Counted from the stretch's first letter, positions 54,134-63,747 are shown. The stretch: DNA of 64,000 nt from Rhizobium sp. Root1203 (GCF_001424945.1 NZ_LMCW01000006.1:2803-66802); one strand, 5' to 3'. The notes: generated by a model not told the origin, from the letters alone. A program made the numbers and translations.

Positions 54134-54403
54134 ATGACGACTTTGTTCGTGAGACACGCAGTTTCCGATTACGCGGCATGGCGGAAGACCTATGATGGCT
54201 TCTTGCCGATCCAGAAGGCAAACGGCGTTCTATCGGAGGCGGTCTATCAATCGACCGACGATCCCAACGACGTGACCGTTACGCACGAATTCGCGACGCT
54301 GGAGGCGGCCAAAGCCTTCACGAGGATTGAAGAATTGGCAAAGGCAATGCAGAGGGGAGGCGTTGTCGGGGCACCGACTGTCTGGTTTACGCAGAAGACG
54401 TGA
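54134..54403 (+). CDS. Small dimeric alpha-beta barrel protein
   Basis: This 89-residue protein starts MTTLFVRHAVSDYAAWRKTYDGF and has the beta-alpha-beta pattern of ABM/cyclase-like small ferredoxin folds, with a central VTVTHEFATLEAAKAF. AAGGAGCGCGAC precedes ATG 54134. The function is unknown; relatives are often called cyclases or monooxygenases without evidence. The 255 bases upstream show no other gene. Confidence 0.75.
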   Translation: MTTLFVRHAVSDYAAWRKTYDGFLPIQKANGVLSEAVYQSTDDPNDVTVTHEFATLEAAKAFTRIEELAKAMQRGGVVGAPTVWFTQKT

Positions 54404-54553
54404 GTCACCCAGGCAATCCGGCCACGCGAAGGCCCCGCGAGAACGCGCGCCCGGTCGCTGACGCCCGGCGACAACGCACGTCTCGGTGCGGCACATTTCG
54501 AGGCCTGGCTCGAAGAGACGACGGCGGCGCAGGTTGACGGCATTGCCCGGCGG

Positions 54554-54862
54554 CTAGCGCCGGATGCGGCGCACGTCTGAAACGCGGCCATCGCGACTGT
54601 TCAGTGCTATCTCGAACCTTTGGTTGCCGCGCCATGCGCGGTACAGAAAGATGCGGCCTCGGCAATCTACGCGCCGCACATCGCGGAAGCCGCGGTTGCG
54701 CAGACGCCATTCGCCCTCGCGGCAGGTGATCGGCCTGCCGTTGTTGAGGTTGGTTCCGATGTTGATGTTGATGGTGACGGCCTGTGCCGGTGCCGGAAAC
54801 GCCAGGGGCATCGCGAGCAGGCAGACCACAAATGCGAGAATTGTCGGGATTTTGTTGCGCAA
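54554..54862 (-). CDS. Secreted small basic hypothetical protein
   Basis: This 102-residue protein has a signal peptide (MRNKIPTILAFVVCLLAMPLAFPAPAQA cleaved near residue 28, written here in two parts: N-region MRNKIP, core ILAFVVCLLAMPLAF). The mature part is Arg-rich with two Cys (RPITCREGE, RRVDCRGR), probably disulfide-bonded in the periplasm. The start is TTG, with GGAG six bases before. No family recognised. Confidence 0.68.
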   Translation of the reverse strand: MRNKIPTILAFVVCLLAMPLAFPAPAQAVTININIGTNLNNGRPITCREGEWRLRNRGFRDVRRVDCRGRIFLYRAWRGNQRFEIALNSRDGRVSDVRRIRR

Positions 54863-54982
54863 TGCTCACTCCATGCGGCCGGTGGAAGCAATCGTGTCGA
54901 TAGTCAGCGTTTGACGGATCGTCGTCAAGATCGTCAGCGGTGCAAGGTTTCATCATCGATCAGGCGTCTTGGTCTCACACGC

Positions 54983-56290
54983 CTAGATAGCGCTTTTCGC
55001 CGCCACGCCCGCAACGTAGGTCTCCACGATGGCCCGGTCGTCGCCCATCGTCTGCAGCAGGAAGAGTTCTTCGGGCAGGGTCTTCACCACGTCCATCTTG
55101 AGCGCCATGGCCGGGGTCGCGGCGGCGTTCAGCACGACGATGTCGGCGTCGGTTCCGGCTTCCAGCGTGCCGATCCTGTCGGCCAGCGCCAGGGATTGGG
55201 CGTTGCCCAGCGTCATCAGGTAGTAGCTTTCCAGCGGGTTCAGTCGCTCGCCGAGCAGCTGCTGGATCTTGTAGGCCTCGTCCATGGTGCGCAGCATGGA
55301 GTAGCTCGAGCCGCCGCCGATATCGGTGGCGACGCCTATTCTCACCGGCTTTTCGCGGCGCGCCAGCGCCTTTAGCGGAAACAGGCCCGAGCCGAGGAAG
55401 AGGTTCGAGGTCGGGCAGTGGACGGCGACGGCGCCGGCGTCGCTCATCGCGTCGGCCTCGCGCTCCGAGAGGTGGATGCAGTGGCCGAAGAGCGTCCTGT
55501 CGCCCAGCAGGCCGTAGCGGGCGTAAATATCGGTGTAGTCGATCGCTTCCGGATAGAGCTCGCAGGTATACTTGATTTCGTCGTGGTTTTCCGAAAGGTG
55601 CGTCTGGATATGCAGATCGGGGAACTCGCGGGCGAGCGCCTGCGTCGCCTCCATCTGCGCCGGCGTCGAGGTGATCGCGAAGCGCGGCGTGATGGCGACA
55701 TGGTTGCGGCCCTTGCCGTGCCAGTCCGATATGACCTGCCGCGTTTCGTCGTAGCCCATCTGCGGCGTGTCGAGCAGGCCCTGGGGGGCATTGCGGTCCA
55801 TCATCACCTTGCCGCCGACCATGCGCATGTTGCGTCGCATCGCCTCGCCGAAGAAGGCATCGGCTGACGTCTTGTGGACGGAGCAATAGGCGACCGCCGT
55901 CGTCGTGCCGTGACGGATGAGCTCGTCGTAGAAATGCGTGGCGATCTTCTGCGCGTGGGCGCTTTCCACGAAGCGGCATTCCTCGGGGAAGGTGTAGGTA
56001 TTCAGCCATTCCAAGAGGTTCGCGGCATAGGAGGCGATGACCTGCATCTGCGGGAAATGCAGGTGCGTGTCGATGAAACCCGGCATGAGGAGATGCGGGC
56101 GATGGTCAATCGTCAGGGTATCGGCCGGTGCTTCGGCGCGGACTTTGTCATACGGGCCAGAGGCGACGATCAGGCCGTTTTCGACGAGCAGCCCCCCGTC
56201 GCTTTCGTAGAGGTAGCTCTCGGTGTCCGTCAGGCTCTGCGGGGAACGCAGGAAAGACAGCAGCCGGCCGCGGAGAAGGGTGTGTGTCAT
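54983..56290 (-). CDS. guaD: Guanine deaminase
   Basis: GuaD deaminates guanine to xanthine, feeding the xanthine dehydrogenase encoded nearby. The 435-residue amidohydrolase has the zinc motif GFIDTHLHFPQ, the TYTFPEE block, IQTHLSENHDEI, FGHCIHL and the late metal Asp in GVATDIGGGSSYSML. It is the last gene of the puuD - 56355 gene - guaD set, all on the minus strand. Length and motifs match bacterial GuaD well. Confidence 0.95.
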   Translation of the reverse strand: MTHTLLRGRLLSFLRSPQSLTDTESYLYESDGGLLVENGLIVASGPYDKVRAEAPADTLTIDHRPHLLMPGFIDTHLHFPQMQVIASYAANLLEWLNTYTFPEECRFVESAHAQKIATHFYDELIRHGTTTAVAYCSVHKTSADAFFGEAMRRNMRMVGGKVMMDRNAPQGLLDTPQMGYDETRQVISDWHGKGRNHVAITPRFAITSTPAQMEATQALAREFPDLHIQTHLSENHDEIKYTCELYPEAIDYTDIYARYGLLGDRTLFGHCIHLSEREADAMSDAGAVAVHCPTSNLFLGSGLFPLKALARREKPVRIGVATDIGGGSSYSMLRTMDEAYKIQQLLGERLNPLESYYLMTLGNAQSLALADRIGTLEAGTDADIVVLNAAATPAMALKMDVVKTLPEELFLLQTMGDDRAIVETYVAGVAAKSAI

Positions 56291-56354
56291 GGGCTCTGCC
56301 TTTTCTATGCGGTTTTCATGCTGCGGTTCCTGCTCCGCCAGGGTTGGCTTGGCG

Positions 56355-56774
56355 TCAGGGCGCTGGCTGGGCGGCGATCGCCGCCGGCGTGTCGGCGCAG
56401 CCGTACAGCGTCTTGTCCTGAAACGCCAGAACCGCCTTGAACGCGTAGTGGCGATCGGACATTCCGTCGGAGCAAGCCTCCTTCGTCAACGTCAGCTCGA
56501 AAGGCGCCGATCCGCCCGCGATCGTCCATGTGGCCGCCTCCTGGGCGAACACCGCACCGGGGTTCGCATTCCTGACGTCATCCTCCCCCGGACGGCTGAA
56601 GGTCAGGCCGTCCGCGCGGATCGTCACGGCCCAGAATGGTTCGGTCCCGAGGGCGTTGAGGTCGCCGGAAAACCCGGCCGCCACAGGAGCATCGGCCGCC
56701 ACCGCATCGACAACGCTCTGGCCGCACATGGTCAGGGCAGATGCCAGGAGAATGGCGCGGAGGGTCGATATCAT
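56355..56774 (-). CDS. Exported COG3650-like protein
   Basis: This 139-residue protein has a signal sequence (MISTLRAILLASALTMCG, possible lipobox Cys17). The mature domain has GTEPFWAVTIRADGLTFSRP and EACSDGMSDRHYAFKAVL, matching a family of small exported proteins with unknown function (COG3650). It lies five bases after puuD and 64 bases before guaD, so it is in the urate operon. No catalytic role can be read from it. Confidence 0.8.
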   Translation of the reverse strand: MISTLRAILLASALTMCGQSVVDAVAADAPVAAGFSGDLNALGTEPFWAVTIRADGLTFSRPGEDDVRNANPGAVFAQEAATWTIAGGSAPFELTLTKEACSDGMSDRHYAFKAVLAFQDKTLYGCADTPAAIAAQPAP

Positions 56775-56779
56775 TCCCG

Positions 56780-58024
56780 CTATTCCTGTTTGCCTTCGAC
56801 TGCGCTTTCGAACCAGGCGACCAGCAGCTTGCGCTCGTCTGACGTCATGTCGGTCACGTTGCCTGGCGGCATCGCGTGGCTGCGCCCCGCCTGTATATAG
56901 ATCTCGCGGGCATGCGCGGCAATTTCGGCGTCGGTTTCGAAGACGACGTCCTTCGGCGGCCGCGCTAGGCCTTCATAGACGGGTTCGGCGGCGTGGCACA
57001 TGGAACAGCGCGTCGAGACCAGCTGCTTGACGGCAGGAAAGTGTGCGTCTCCGGCAAACTGCTGGAAGGCGGGGGCAACGGTTTCTGCCGCAGCATCCTT
57101 CTCCCCGGTCAGTACCTTCGGTACGGTCGAAAGCCACATGATCAGGATGAAGATGACGACGGTGGCGATCCAGGTCCAGGTCGGGCGGCCCTTGCGGGCG
57201 TGCGTCGTGTTGAACCAGTGGCGGATGGTGACGCCCATCAGGAAGACCAGCGCCGCAATCACCCAGTTGTAGGCAGTGCCGAAGGCCAGCGGATAGTGGT
57301 TCGACAGCATGAAGAAGATGACGGGCAGCGTCAGATAGTTGTTGTGCAGCGAGCGCTGCTTTGCAATCGCGCCATACTTCGCGTCCGGCGTGCGACCGGC
57401 GATGAGGTCGGCGACGACGATCTTCTGGTTGGGGATGATGATCATGAAGACGTTGGCCGACATGATCGTCGCCGTAAACGCGCCGAGGTGCAGGAAAGCG
57501 GCGCGGCCGGTAAAGAGCTGAGTATAGCCCCATGCCATGAAGACGAGTACGGCATAGAGCACGATCATCAGCCCCCAGGTGTTCCTGCCGATAGGGGACT
57601 TGCAGAGCAGGTCGTAGACGATCCAGCCGACGGCGAGCGAGGCGAGCGAAATCAGGATCGCGACGGGAGCGCTGACGTCGAGCACGTGCCGATCGATCAG
57701 CAAGAGATCGGCGCCGCCATAATAGACGATACAGAGCATCAGGAAGCCGGAGAGCCAGGTGAAATAGCTTTCGTACTTGAACCAGGTCAGATGCTCCGGC
57801 ATCTGCGCGGGTGCCACCAGGTACTTCTGGATGTGGTAGAAGCCACCGCCGTGGACCTGCCATTCCTCGCCATAGGCGCCCGGCGGAAGGTGCGGGCGCT
57901 TCACCAGGCCGAGATCGAGCGCGATGAAATAGAACGACGAGCCGATCCAGGCGATCGCAGTGATGACGTGGAACCAACGGGCGGCAAAAGCCAGCCATTC
58001 CCACGCTATGGCGTATTCATACAT
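56780..58024 (-). CDS. puuD: Urate hydroxylase PuuD (membrane, cytochrome c domain)
   Basis: PuuD oxidises urate to 5-hydroxyisourate at the membrane and passes electrons to the respiratory chain. The 414-residue protein has about eight hydrophobic segments in the DUF989 part (starting WEWLAFAARWFHVITAIAWIG). A C-terminal cytochrome c domain carries the haem motif CSMCH and the distal Met in HAMPPGNVT. It replaces soluble uricase, explaining why no uricase gene is seen with uraH, uraD and puuE. Confidence 0.95.
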   Translation of the reverse strand: MYEYAIAWEWLAFAARWFHVITAIAWIGSSFYFIALDLGLVKRPHLPPGAYGEEWQVHGGGFYHIQKYLVAPAQMPEHLTWFKYESYFTWLSGFLMLCIVYYGGADLLLIDRHVLDVSAPVAILISLASLAVGWIVYDLLCKSPIGRNTWGLMIVLYAVLVFMAWGYTQLFTGRAAFLHLGAFTATIMSANVFMIIIPNQKIVVADLIAGRTPDAKYGAIAKQRSLHNNYLTLPVIFFMLSNHYPLAFGTAYNWVIAALVFLMGVTIRHWFNTTHARKGRPTWTWIATVVIFILIMWLSTVPKVLTGEKDAAAETVAPAFQQFAGDAHFPAVKQLVSTRCSMCHAAEPVYEGLARPPKDVVFETDAEIAAHAREIYIQAGRSHAMPPGNVTDMTSDERKLLVAWFESAVEGKQE

Positions 58025-58094
58025 TCAGTTCCCCTATTCTTCCTCCGGTGCAGCACCATGCAAAAAGTTGGGCCCGGAGGAAAGGGGAAACGCG

Positions 58095-58580
58095 TTATTC
58101 GGCGCTCGTTCCCAAGCTGATATAGGTGCGACCGTCCTTCTCCGTTTTCGCAAACATTGCGGCGTTGCCATCGACGCACGATGCTGGCGCGAAGCGCTCA
58201 GGGAGACCGACGATACGGGACTGTTGGACCTCCCATGGCGATATGAAATCGAGTTTCGCGGAACTCCTGAACCGCAGCGCCTCTACGTCGGCGCTGCGCA
58301 CCAGAACGAGTGCCCACTCGCCTTCGTCGCCGGTGTATCCGATATCTGAGAGGTAAGCATTGATCCTGTCGCGCGCGGCAACGTCTTCGCGCACCTTGTC
58401 CTGATAGGGTCCCATGACGCACAGGCTGTCAAAGCGCTGTTCCAGGAGTGCGTGGGCCGGCATCATTCCTCCCGCCTTAAGTCTCTCGAAGTCAACGGGG
58501 TTCGTATGAAAATAGCTTAGGGCCGTAGCGTTCGCCGACGCTGCGAACAGAATGGAAACGGCAAATGAAATAGCTCGCAT
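58095..58580 (-). CDS. Exported hypothetical protein
   Basis: The 161-residue product has a signal peptide (MRAISFAVSILFAASANA). The mature part is about 140 residues with no known motif; two Cys (SLCVMG, ASCVDG) may be paired. ATG 58580 follows GGAG at five bases; a GTG six bases earlier is less likely. It lies upstream of puuD with a 70-base gap in the same direction. Function unknown. Confidence 0.68.
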   Translation of the reverse strand: MRAISFAVSILFAASANATALSYFHTNPVDFERLKAGGMMPAHALLEQRFDSLCVMGPYQDKVREDVAARDRINAYLSDIGYTGDEGEWALVLVRSADVEALRFRSSAKLDFISPWEVQQSRIVGLPERFAPASCVDGNAAMFAKTEKDGRTYISLGTSAE

Positions 58581-58801
58581 GAACACTCCACATCGCTTTG
58601 CGGCGCACGATCATATCATGGAGATGTATATTATGGGTTGTATTTAGTCCATGCATTTGCCGCCTACATTTCCTCCGCATGCTTCACTTTGAATTTTAGC
58701 AGTCCTTGAAATGTTAAGACTCGGTTACACTTTCGTTTGAGGCCGCCGGGTTGAGGATCGGTTTGCTCACGGCGGCGCATTCATCGACGGAGAAGATGCC
58801 G

Positions 58802-59134
58802 ATGCGCAGCATTCTTGTGTTTTTGATGATTGCCTTTGCGACATGTGTCGAAGCACACGACGCTCCTTCCGGCTGGAGTTACGAACCCTTCTGTTGCAAT
58901 GGCGACAACGAGACCGGTGATTGCCAGATGATCCCTTCCAAGAGCGTGGCGGTTACGCCGCGCGGCTACCGCGTGACCTTGCTGCCCGGCGATCATCGTC
59001 TCGTCACCCATGCCCATGTCTTTCTGCTGCCGATGACCAAGGCCATGAAATCCGGCGATGGCGACTATCATCTGTGCCTTTTTCCGAACGAGGATACGCC
59101 TCGTTGCTTCTATGCCCCGGAAATGGGGTACTAG
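58802..59134 (+). CDS. Exported Cys-rich hypothetical protein
   Basis: This 110-residue protein has a signal peptide (MRSILVFLMIAFATCVEA) and a compact mature domain with CCNGDNETGDC and LCLFPNEDTPRCFY. It has five Cys and several His, so disulfides or metal binding are possible. ATG 58802 lies nine bases after GGAG; ATG 58796 is too close to it. The 3' end overlaps the convergent LysR gene by four bases. Similar small proteins with SYEPFCCNGD are common in rhizobia, function unknown. Confidence 0.72.
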   Translation: MRSILVFLMIAFATCVEAHDAPSGWSYEPFCCNGDNETGDCQMIPSKSVAVTPRGYRVTLLPGDHRLVTHAHVFLLPMTKAMKSGDGDYHLCLFPNEDTPRCFYAPEMGY

Positions 59135-60051
59135 GCTGACGGGCCACTGGCCTGATCCGGCGTTGTTCCGTTCATGTTTTCAAGGATCCAGTTGCGGAAC
59201 GCCTTGATCTTCGGGACGTTGCGACGGCCCTCCGGGTAGGCGAGCCAGTAATCCACGCCATCGTTGCAGACGAGCGGGAAGGGTTGCAGAAGCCGCCCGG
59301 CGGCAAGATCGTCTCGGTAGAATTCCGGCGTCAGGATTGCTGCGCCTTGCCCGGCAATCGCGGCGCTTGCCTCGAAGGACTGCGCACCGAGCCGGCTGCG
59401 CGGTCGACCGGCGAGGTCGGGATCGGGCACGCCAGCAGCCTCGAACCACACCACCCACCAGGGATCGCCGGCATCGATGATCCTGAGCTTCAGCAGGTCG
59501 CTCGGATCTTTCACGCCGCCGATGCTCTCTGCAAGCCCAGGGCTCAGCATCGGCGTGAAATCGACCTTCATCAGCCGATGGGCAGCCAGACCGAGCCAGT
59601 CGCCCTTGCCGCTCCTGATCGCGACGTCCGCCGGCTCGCGCGTGAAGTCGATCAACGTGTCCGAGGTCATCAAACGTACGGCGATGTTCGGATGCCGCAG
59701 TTGGAAGGAACCCAAATTCCGCGCCAGCCACTGCGAGGCGAATGTCGGCGTGGAATGGATGATCAGCGTTTCCTCGACGGCCTCGCGCACCGACGCCATC
59801 GCATCGCTGAGCATGGCAAATGCTTCCGTCACCTTCGGCGCCAGCCTCGTGCCGGCGTCCGTCAGGCTGATCTGGCGGGGACGGCGCAGGAAAAGCGGTT
59901 CGCCGATATTCTCTTCCAGCAGCTTCACCTGATAGCTGACGGCGGTCTGGGTCATACCCAGCTCTTCGCCGGCCCTTGTGAAGCTGCCGAGCCGGGCGAC
60001 TGCCTCAAACACGCGCAAGGCGTTGAGCGGGAATTGCTTCGACAGCTTCAT
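59131..60051 (-). CDS. LysR-family regulator, GcvA-type
   Basis: This 306-residue LysR protein opens FPLNALRVFEAVARLGSF, the GcvA/AmpR-like signature, with helix-turn-helix at about 8-65 and an effector domain (SDTLIDFTREPADVAIRSGKGDW). It follows xdhC on the same strand, with a small DUF1127-like gene on the other strand between them, and precedes puuD and guaD. It is a good candidate for controlling these purine genes. ATG 60051 is the family start; the frame goes to 60132. Confidence 0.9.
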   Translation of the reverse strand: MKLSKQFPLNALRVFEAVARLGSFTRAGEELGMTQTAVSYQVKLLEENIGEPLFLRRPRQISLTDAGTRLAPKVTEAFAMLSDAMASVREAVEETLIIHSTPTFASQWLARNLGSFQLRHPNIAVRLMTSDTLIDFTREPADVAIRSGKGDWLGLAAHRLMKVDFTPMLSPGLAESIGGVKDPSDLLKLRIIDAGDPWWVVWFEAAGVPDPDLAGRPRSRLGAQSFEASAAIAGQGAAILTPEFYRDDLAAGRLLQPFPLVCNDGVDYWLAYPEGRRNVPKIKAFRNWILENMNGTTPDQASGPSA

Positions 60052-60150
60052 GGATAAGTTCTCTTTATGCATCCAGACGGTTGTTCGATTGGAATTGCAG
60101 CATTTTATCCCACAGACTGCAAGCCAAGACAAGATTATCGAGGTGATGTC

Positions 60151-60354
60151 ATGGATTGCGTAACGATTGAACAGGCTGAGACGAGAGCAGCGTCCAAGCC
60201 CTCTTTCTGGCTTTCAGGTCTCGCCAGGACCGTTGTACGGCGCATCGTGCGACGGGAGCGGCTGGATCTGGAAGGCATGCCGGATCGCGTCAAGCGTGAC
60301 CTCGGCTTCATGGACGGCCGCGAGCCGCGCTACGAGGCGGAACCCTGGCGGTAA
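60151..60354 (+). CDS. Small DUF1127-like basic protein
   Basis: This 67-residue protein has an Arg-rich middle (ARTVVRRIVRRERLDLEGMP) and ends DRVKRDLGFMDGREPRYEAEPWR. The DRVKRDLGF stretch matches the core of DUF1127 proteins, known in rhizobia as small Arg-rich regulators of RNA, phosphate and carbon metabolism. GAGGTG precedes the ATG. It is divergent from the LysR gene, and its last 25 bases overlap the end of xdhC. Confidence 0.72.
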   Translation: MDCVTIEQAETRAASKPSFWLSGLARTVVRRIVRRERLDLEGMPDRVKRDLGFMDGREPRYEAEPWR

Positions 60355-61181
60355 GCAGCAAGCGCGGTGAGGATTTCAGCGGCGGTCATGGCGGCGATCA
60401 CCTCCGGGCGCTTGTCCCTGACCGCGGTGCCCCCGATCGGCAGCGTCAGCCGCCCGGTCCAAGACTTGTCGCCGCCGCCCTCGCGCGCCAGCCAGCTTGC
60501 GAAGGTGGCGCGCTTGGTGGCCGAGCCGATCATGCCGGTGTAGGCGAGATCGGTGCGTGACAGGGCTTCGCTGGCGATCAGAAAATCCAGAGCGTGGTCA
60601 TGCGTCAGGATCACCACTGCGGTGCCCGCGGGCATATCCTTGACCAGCGCTTCCGGCATCGGGACGAGACGCGTCGCCGTCTCGGCCGGCAGATTGGCGA
60701 GCTCGCTCTCACGGGTTTCGACGACGGTGACGGAAACCGGCAGGGGCGCAAGCGCCGCCGCAAGCGCCCTGCCGACGTGGCCGGCGCCGAACAAATAGAC
60801 TTCCGGCAGGTGGTCGGCTTCGCCGCTTCGCTTTCTCTCCAGTGTTGAGACGATCGCATCCGTCACGCGACGGAAGCGCAACTGCGTGCGCCCGCCGCAG
60901 CACTGGCCAATCTCCGGGCCGAGAGGAATGTCCATCGTCTCCGTGCCGCCGCTTCCATCGAGCAACTGCCGCGCGTTGCGGATTGCCATGTATTCGAACT
61001 GCCCGCCGCCGATCGTGCCCCAGATCGCATCGCCGGAGACGAGCATGAATGTCCCGGCTTCGCGCGGCGTCGAGCCTTGGGTGCGGGTTATCTCGATCAG
61101 GATCGCAACGGGGCGAGTGGCGAGAAAGCCGCGGAAGTCGCTTCTGGGTATGACGCCGGAAAGCACCTCGCGGATCGCCAT
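60330..61181 (-). CDS. xdhC: XdhC, molybdenum-cofactor insertion protein for xanthine dehydrogenase
   Basis: XdhC binds Moco, promotes its sulfuration and loads it into XdhB. The 283-residue protein has the N-terminal XdhC_CoxI segment ITRTQGSTPREAGTFMLV, GTIGGGQFE and the Cys pair in GQCCGGR, then a C-terminal Rossmann part (LFGAGHVGRALAAAL) ending in TGMIGSATKR. It follows xdhB by one base. Confidence 0.95.
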   Translation of the reverse strand: MAIREVLSGVIPRSDFRGFLATRPVAILIEITRTQGSTPREAGTFMLVSGDAIWGTIGGGQFEYMAIRNARQLLDGSGGTETMDIPLGPEIGQCCGGRTQLRFRRVTDAIVSTLERKRSGEADHLPEVYLFGAGHVGRALAAALAPLPVSVTVVETRESELANLPAETATRLVPMPEALVKDMPAGTAVVILTHDHALDFLIASEALSRTDLAYTGMIGSATKRATFASWLAREGGGDKSWTGRLTLPIGGTAVRDKRPEVIAAMTAAEILTALAAYRQGSAS

Positions 61182-61182
61182 A

Positions 61183-63522
61183 TCACACCTTCTTCATCCG
61201 CTCGACGGCCATGAGCACGCGCTCCGGCGTTGCAGGGGCGTCGAGTTGCGGGCAGACCTTGTAGTCGGCGACGCTGGCGACAGCCATCGAGAGGGCTTCC
61301 AGCACCGAGATCGCCAGCATGAAGGGCGGCTCGCCGACGGCCTTGGAGCGGCCGATGGTGGCCTCGGCATTGGTCGACCATTCGGCCAGGCGAACGTTGA
61401 AGATCTTCGGCCGGTCGGAGGCAAGCGGGATCTTGTAGGTGGACGGCGCATGGGTGCGCAACCGCCCCTTGGCATCCCACCACAGCTCTTCCGTCGTCAG
61501 CCAGCCCATTCCCTGCACGAAGGCGCCTTCCACCTGGCCGATATCGATCGCCGGGTTCAGCGAACGGCCGACATCGTGCAGGATGTCGGTGCGGTCGATG
61601 AGGTATTCGCCGGTCAGGGTGTCGATGGAGACTTCGGTGCAGGATGCACCGTAGGAGAAGTAGTAGAACGGCGTGCCGCGGCCGGCGGCGCGATCCCAGT
61701 GGATCTTCGGCGTCTTGTAGAAACCGGCTGCCGAGAGCTGGACACGTGCGAAGTAGGCCTGCTTGACGAAATCGGGGAAGGGGATTTCCCTGTCCCCGAC
61801 GCGTACGCGGTTCGGCAGGAAAATCACCTCCGATGCCGGTACGCCCCACTTTTCGGCGGCAAATGCGACCAGCCGTTCCTTGATCTGGCGTGCGGCGTCG
61901 AATGCCGCCATGCCGTTGAGATCGGAGCCCGAGGATGCGGCGGTGGCCGAGGTATTGGGCACCTTGCCCGTGGTCGTCGCGGTGATCTTCACCCGCTCGA
62001 TATCGACCTGGAAGCTGTCGGCCAGAACCTGGGCGACCTTGATGTAAAGGCCCTGGCCCATTTCGGTGCCGCCGTGGTTCAGGTGGATCGAGCCATCCTG
62101 GTAGACATGGACGAGCGCACCCGCCTGGTTGAAGGCGGTCATGGTGAAGGAGATGCCGAATTTTACCGGCGTCAGGGCGATGCCCTTGCGGATAAAGCGG
62201 CTGTCCCGGTTGAACGCGATGATGGCGTTGCGGCGGCCCTGATAATCGGCGCTTTCTTCCAGTTCGCCGACGATCCGCTCGAGAATGCTATCCTCGACTT
62301 CCTGGTGATAGGGGGTGAGCGTGCGACCGGAGCCCGGCTGCCCATAAAAGTTCAGCTTGCGGATGTCGAGTGGATCCTTGCCGACAGCATAGGCGATCTC
62401 CTCTATGAACCGTTCGGCGCCAAGCATGCCCTGCGGACCGCCGAAGCCGCGGAAGGCGGTGTTCGATACTGTGTGGGTCTTCAGCGGCTTCGACGCAAGG
62501 TGCACATGCGGATAGAAGTAGCTGGAATCGGCATGGAAAAGCGCGCGGTCGGTGACCGGGCCGGAGAGGTCGGAGGAGAAGCCGCAACGCGCGGCGTAGG
62601 TCGCGTCGACGGCGTGGATACGACCTTCCCCGTCGAAACCGAGTTCGTAGTCGACCAGAAAGTCGTGACGCTTGCCGGTTGCCGTCATGTCCTCGTCGCG
62701 GTCGGGACGGAACTTGATGGCGCGCTTCAGTTTCTTGGCGGCGATGGCGGCGAGCGCCGCAAACTGGTTGCCCTGCGTTTCCTTGCCGCCGAAGCCGCCG
62801 CCCATGCGGCGCACGTTCACGGTCACCGCGTTGGACGGAATGTTCAGGACATGGCCGACGATGTGCTGGATCTCGCTCGGGTGCTGGGTGGAAGACCAGA
62901 CCGTCACCTCGTCGTCCTCGCCGGGGATCGCCATGGCGATATGGCTCTCGAGATAGAAATGCTCCTGGCCACCGATGCGCATCTGGCCCTTCAGGCGGCG
63001 CGGGGCGTTGCCCATTTCCTCCTTTGCCTCGCCACGCTTGAGCGTCATCGGCGTGATGACGAGCGGGCTGCCGTTTGCGAGCGCGCCGTCGATGTCGCTC
63101 CAGTGCGGAAGATCGCGATACTCGATCTTTGCCTTGCGGGCGGCCCGGCGGGCGATGTCGCGGGTTTCCGCGATGACGGCGAAGATCGGCTGGTTGTGGA
63201 ATTCGACCTTGCTGATGGCGAGCAGCGGCTCGTCATGGCTGCCATTGGAGCTGACATCGTTGACGCCGGGCACGTCCTTGCCGGTGAAGACCCAGACGAC
63301 GCCGGGAGTTGCCGCGACTTCCGACAGATCGATGCCTGTTATTTCGGCGTGCGCGCGGTCGGAGAGGCCGAGCGCCCCATGCAACAGGCCGGCGGGTTCC
63401 GGCAGATCATCGATATAGTCGGCGGTGCCGGTGACGTGCTTGTGAGCGGAATCGTGTCGAACAGATCCGTGCATCGGGCCTGATATAACGACTTTCGGAT
63501 CCGCGAAGGTGGACTTATCCAT
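61183..63522 (-). CDS. xdhB: Xanthine dehydrogenase, molybdopterin-binding subunit
   Basis: XdhB is the catalytic subunit that hydroxylates hypoxanthine and xanthine to urate. The 779-residue protein has the Moco contacts GGGFGGKE, AFRGFGGPQG and the catalytic Glu region in the C-terminal third (AVGEPPFMLA). ATG 63522 with GGAGG upstream gives standard length; the frame runs to 63702 only through the repeat element between xdhA and xdhB. Confidence 0.96.
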   Translation of the reverse strand: MDKSTFADPKVVISGPMHGSVRHDSAHKHVTGTADYIDDLPEPAGLLHGALGLSDRAHAEITGIDLSEVAATPGVVWVFTGKDVPGVNDVSSNGSHDEPLLAISKVEFHNQPIFAVIAETRDIARRAARKAKIEYRDLPHWSDIDGALANGSPLVITPMTLKRGEAKEEMGNAPRRLKGQMRIGGQEHFYLESHIAMAIPGEDDEVTVWSSTQHPSEIQHIVGHVLNIPSNAVTVNVRRMGGGFGGKETQGNQFAALAAIAAKKLKRAIKFRPDRDEDMTATGKRHDFLVDYELGFDGEGRIHAVDATYAARCGFSSDLSGPVTDRALFHADSSYFYPHVHLASKPLKTHTVSNTAFRGFGGPQGMLGAERFIEEIAYAVGKDPLDIRKLNFYGQPGSGRTLTPYHQEVEDSILERIVGELEESADYQGRRNAIIAFNRDSRFIRKGIALTPVKFGISFTMTAFNQAGALVHVYQDGSIHLNHGGTEMGQGLYIKVAQVLADSFQVDIERVKITATTTGKVPNTSATAASSGSDLNGMAAFDAARQIKERLVAFAAEKWGVPASEVIFLPNRVRVGDREIPFPDFVKQAYFARVQLSAAGFYKTPKIHWDRAAGRGTPFYYFSYGASCTEVSIDTLTGEYLIDRTDILHDVGRSLNPAIDIGQVEGAFVQGMGWLTTEELWWDAKGRLRTHAPSTYKIPLASDRPKIFNVRLAEWSTNAEATIGRSKAVGEPPFMLAISVLEALSMAVASVADYKVCPQLDAPATPERVLMAVERMKKV

Positions 63523-63577
63523 TAGTTCTGGCCTCCGAGATCGCGGCGCTCGTTCGAACCGAGCACACTTGATGCCT

Positions 63578-63710
63578 TCATTCCTGTGCTTGTCACAGGA
63601 ATCCAGCCACGGCGCCTGTGCGCCGCGAGAGAACCACGTTTTCTCGACGAAGAGTCTTGTATGCCCAAGGACTTGGGCATGCTGGATTCCTGTGACGGGC
63701 ACAGGAATGA
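63578..63710. repeat. Mosaic palindromic repeat between xdhA and xdhB
   Basis: Arms 63578-63607 and 63681-63710 are inverted copies of 30 bases with two mismatches. Nested inside are a GGCGC/GCGCC hairpin near 63614 and ATGCCCAA-GGAC-TTGGGCAT at 63661-63680. This is the style of dispersed rhizobial intergenic mosaic elements. It would fold into a multi-hairpin RNA within the xdh transcript. Confidence 0.82.
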
Positions 63711-63747
63711 CGGAAGTGTGCGAGACAGGCGGCCGCGTTGCTTGTCT

